Made by a program: the position numbers and the translations under genes. 7,304 bases of DNA from JAFKKS01 sp039808325. Lineage in GTDB: Bacteria; Pseudomonadota; Alphaproteobacteria; Rhizobiales; Xanthobacteraceae. Positions 5,667-7,304 of this stretch are shown here, in pieces (position 1 is the first letter of the stretch; every line of letters begins with the position of its first letter). The stretch is from positions 1 to 7,304 of the forward strand of contig JBDHSU010000166.1 in the NCBI GenBank assembly GCA_039808325.1, read 5' to 3'. The notes beneath the pieces are model-generated. The model had not been told where the DNA came from and ran no database searches. It saw nothing but the letters and a program-made list of their open reading frames with translations.

Positions 5667-5667
5667 C

Positions 5668-5697
5668 CTTATAAAGCAGGATGCGCGGACGTGAGAA
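5668..5697 (-). promoter_or_regulatory. Possible sigma-70 type promoter for yebC
   Basis: On the minus strand, TTCTCA (5697-5692) and TATAAG (5673-5668) are separated by 18 bases. The -10 matches five of six consensus positions and the -35 four of six. This is the only AT-rich spot in the intergenic stretch before yebC. Transcription from it would place the GC-rich stem-loop (5629-5666) in the yebC leader. The match is weak and unproven. Confidence 0.3.
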
Positions 5698-5703
5698 GCG
5701 TTT

Positions 5704-6525
5704 TCAGTCCCAGAACGTGGCGCGCGCCGGCTCCAGCTTCCCTCCCAGGCGGACCGGCGCGATGCGCCGTGCCGTTCCCGTGGCGTCGTCGGTCTCGACG
5801 GCGAGGCCGCACAAGGTCGCCGGCCCGCGCGCCGGCTCGAAGCGCCCGGAGGGAATGCGGCGCAGGAACCGTCCAACCGGCTCCTCCTTGCCCATGCCGA
5901 GCACCGAATCGTAGTCCCCGGTCATCCCCGCGTCGGACATGAACGCCGTGCCGTTCGGCAGAATGCGGTGGTCCGCCGTCGGCGCGTGCGTGTGCGTGCC
6001 GACGACCAGGCTCGCGCGGCCGTCGAGAAAATAGCCGAGCGACTGCTTCTCGCTCGTCGCTTCCGCGTGGAAATCGACGACGATGGCGTCCGCCGTCTGC
6101 TTGAGCGGGCAGGTCTGCAACTCCCGGTCGATGGCGGTAAAGGGATCGTCCAGGGGTTCGATGAAGATACGTCCGAGCGCGTTGACCACGAGCACCTGCG
6201 CGCCGTTCTTCGCGGTGACGAGCGCCGCGCCGCGCCCCGGCGTTCCAGGCGGAAAATTCAGCGGCCGCACGAGGTTCGGCGCCCGCTCGATAAACACCAA
6301 CGCCTCGCGCTGATCCCATGCGTGATTGCCGAGCGTCACCGCGTCGGCTCCCGCCTCGATCATTTCGTTATAGATCGCTTCGGTGATGCCGAAGCCGCCG
6401 GCCGCGTTCTCGCCGTTGACGATGACGCAATCGAGCTTCCACTCCGCGATCAATCCCGGCAATCGCTCGGTGACCGCCATCCGGCCGGTCCGGCCGACCA
6501 CATCGCCGACGAAGAGGATGCGCAT
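5704..6525 (-). CDS. ymdB: TIGR00282/YmdB-type metallophosphoesterase
   Basis: This 273-residue protein belongs to the calcineurin-like phosphoesterases of the TIGR00282 family, named YmdB in Bacillus (unrelated to the E. coli macrodomain protein of the same name). Bacillus YmdB is a 2',3'-cyclic nucleotide phosphodiesterase affecting biofilm and motility decisions; the substrate in alphaproteobacteria is not known to me. All dinuclear-metal motifs are visible: GDVVGRTGR (7-15), IVNGENAAGGFGIT (35-48), TLGNHAWD (64-71), VDFHAEATSEK (150-160) and VGTHTHAPTAD (175-185), with SDAGMTGDYDSVLGM (197-211) near the end. No signal peptide or membrane segment is seen, so it is cytoplasmic. The ATG at 6525 starts the core fold exactly (MRILFVGDVVG). 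It follows the cyclo-ligase stop after 3 bases, indicating one transcript and probable translational coupling. Confidence 0.95.
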   Translation of the reverse strand: MRILFVGDVVGRTGRMAVTERLPGLIAEWKLDCVIVNGENAAGGFGITEAIYNEMIEAGADAVTLGNHAWDQREALVFIERAPNLVRPLNFPPGTPGRGAALVTAKNGAQVLVVNALGRIFIEPLDDPFTAIDRELQTCPLKQTADAIVVDFHAEATSEKQSLGYFLDGRASLVVGTHTHAPTADHRILPNGTAFMSDAGMTGDYDSVLGMGKEEPVGRFLRRIPSGRFEPARGPATLCGLAVETDDATGTARRIAPVRLGGKLEPARATFWD

Positions 6526-6528
6526 CGC

Positions 6529-7137
6529 TTAAGACCGGCGACATGCAATGACTTCGCGCTCCGTGAGCACGAAATCGAGAGGTTGATCGTGCGGCAATGC
6601 CGGGACGTCCTCGGATTCTTGAGTAGCGAAAGCGAGCCCGATGGCAACGGCGGGCTTGCGCGCCCGCGCCGCCGCGATCGTCATGTCGTAATAGCCGGCG
6701 CCATAGCCGATGCGGTTGCCCCGCCGGTCGAACGTCGCGAGCGGCACGATCAGGATATCGGGGACGACCTCCGGCGCCTCGGCGCGCGGCTCGCGAATGC
6801 CCCATTGCCCCCGCACCAGCGGCACGTCCTTTTCCCAAACGCGCATCACAAGCGGCCGCCCGCGCCCGGCGATCGCCGGCAACGCCAGTACCGCGCCCTG
6901 CTCCGCGCATCGGCGCATCAGCGGCAACGGGTTGATCTCGCTGCGGATCGGGGAGAAGCCGGAGACGACCTGCCCCGGGCGAACTTCGACGGGAAACGGA
7001 TGCGCCAGCACGGCCACGACGGCGTCGGCGCGCGCCGCGGGGTCCATCGCGTCGCGGCGCGCCAGCGCCTCCGCGCGCAAACGCGCCTTCCGTTCGATAA
7101 CCGGATTGGGCTGGGCAATCGGATCGGCAACAGGCAT
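6529..7137 (-). CDS. ygfA: 5-formyltetrahydrofolate cyclo-ligase
   Basis: This cytoplasmic enzyme (EC 6.3.3.2; also called 5,10-methenyltetrahydrofolate synthetase) uses ATP to convert 5-formyl-THF to 5,10-methenyl-THF, recycling a stored or inhibitory folate. With the ATG at 7137 the protein has 202 residues, normal for the family. The N-terminal ERKARLRAEALARRDAM helix (15-31) supplies the conserved Lys/Arg. FSPIRSEINP (61-70), WGIREP (112-117), and VPLATFDRRGNRIGYGAGYYDM (131-152, the ATP/folate loop, usually GxGGGYYDR, here with Ala148 and Met152) follow, then HDQPLDFVLTE (183-193). A longer ATG reading to 7242 is rejected because those 35 extra residues are encoded inside the 6S RNA gene and match nothing in the family. 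The gene lies directly downstream of 6S RNA, the arrangement known as ssrS-ygfA in proteobacteria. Confidence 0.95.
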   Translation of the reverse strand: MPVADPIAQPNPVIERKARLRAEALARRDAMDPAARADAVVAVLAHPFPVEVRPGQVVSGFSPIRSEINPLPLMRRCAEQGAVLALPAIAGRGRPLVMRVWEKDVPLVRGQWGIREPRAEAPEVVPDILIVPLATFDRRGNRIGYGAGYYDMTIAAARARKPAVAIGLAFATQESEDVPALPHDQPLDFVLTEREVIACRRS

Positions 7138-7173
7138 AGGCGTCGGTCTTATTCTCGATCCGATCAACAAATA

Positions 7174-7304
7174 GAGCGCGGGGCCGCGATGGCCGTTGGA
7201 GCACGCGATCCCGGGTTCCCTACGAAAGTAGGTGGGCGCCATATGTCCGAGCCCACGGGCCCGGTCAGGGACAGCTCCCTTCGAGATCGATAAGGCCCCG
7301 GGGA
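7174..7304 (-). ncRNA. ssrS: 6S RNA (5' boundary at or beyond the window edge)
   Basis: 6S RNA mimics an open promoter and binds housekeeping RNA polymerase, damping transcription in stationary phase. Support comes from structure, motif and position. On the minus strand a closing stem CGGGGCC (7300-7294) pairs with GGCCCCG (7185-7179); GUGGGC (7256-7251) pairs with GCCCAC (7237-7232) in the apical arm. CCUAC-UUUC-GUAGG (7232-7219) is a small hairpin, and it is followed by the segment CCCGGGAUC...GCUCCAACGGCC, which resembles the conserved 3' half of alphaproteobacterial 6S RNAs. The 5' half contains AGGGAGCUGUCCCU. It ends about 40 bases before the cyclo-ligase start, matching the conserved ssrS-ygfA synteny. 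Ends are approximate: the closing stem suggests about 125-130 bases are seen, somewhat short of the usual 150-plus, so a few bases may be missing at the right. Confidence 0.82.

Noticed and set aside
7138..7242. 35-residue N-terminal extension of the cyclo-ligase from an ATG at 7242
   Set aside because: The extension lies inside the 6S RNA, matches nothing expected for the family, and the ATG at 7137 gives a normal-length enzyme.
5968..7293. 441-residue plus-strand open frame antisense to the phosphoesterase, cyclo-ligase and 6S RNA genes
   Set aside because: It is Arg/Asp/His-rich with no recognisable motif and lies opposite two confidently identified genes. It is a typical high-GC shadow of conserved coding frames.

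Overview
This window is high-GC chromosomal DNA from an alphaproteobacterium, most likely a member of the Hyphomicrobiales (Rhizobiales). The evidence is the gene content and order (6S RNA, 5-formyltetrahydrofolate cyclo-ligase, YmdB-type phosphoesterase, YebC, RuvC-RuvA-RuvB, YbgC), the RuvA/RuvB/YbgC sequences, and a GTCAT-type double-palindrome repeat of a kind common in that order. All nine protein genes and the RNA gene lie on the minus strand, so the window reads from right to left. The many long plus-strand ORFs are high-GC shadows.

Reading from right to left: 7174-7304 is a 6S RNA gene, whose 5' boundary lies at or beyond the window edge. It is followed by the 5-formyl-THF cyclo-ligase gene, in the classical ssrS-ygfA arrangement, and then by a TIGR00282/YmdB-type metallophosphoesterase only 3 bases downstream. 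After a 101-base gap with a GC-rich hairpin comes yebC, which ends in a strong stem-loop (4828-4850). A 235-base leader region then precedes mgtE, a complete Mg2+ channel/transporter. mgtE is followed 38 bases later by ruvC, ruvA and ruvB, which are tightly packed: ruvC and ruvA overlap by ATGA, and ruvA and ruvB are 19 bases apart. After ruvB come a double-palindrome intergenic repeat (890-973), two short dyad sequences, a small exported glycine-zipper protein with a His-rich tail, and the start of ybgC. ybgC is the Tol-Pal-associated thioesterase and runs off the left edge.

The genes are mostly housekeeping: Holliday-junction branch migration and resolution (RuvABC), ribosome-associated translation help or regulation (YebC), one-carbon metabolism (cyclo-ligase), global regulation of RNA polymerase (6S RNA) and envelope integrity (YbgC). 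No defence system, CRISPR array, transposase or prophage gene is visible.

The part most worth a second look is the mgtE leader. The mgtE ribosome-binding site can be closed in a hairpin. An 18-codon reading frame rich in Pro, Asp/Glu and Ser ends just upstream, and its stop-codon region can pair alternatively with the same ribosome-binding site. This resembles in outline the Mg2+-sensing leader peptides known for enterobacterial mgtA, but here it is only a hypothesis. Also notable are the placement of mgtE inside the yebC-ruvCAB neighbourhood, and covariation between the two halves of the 890-973 repeat.
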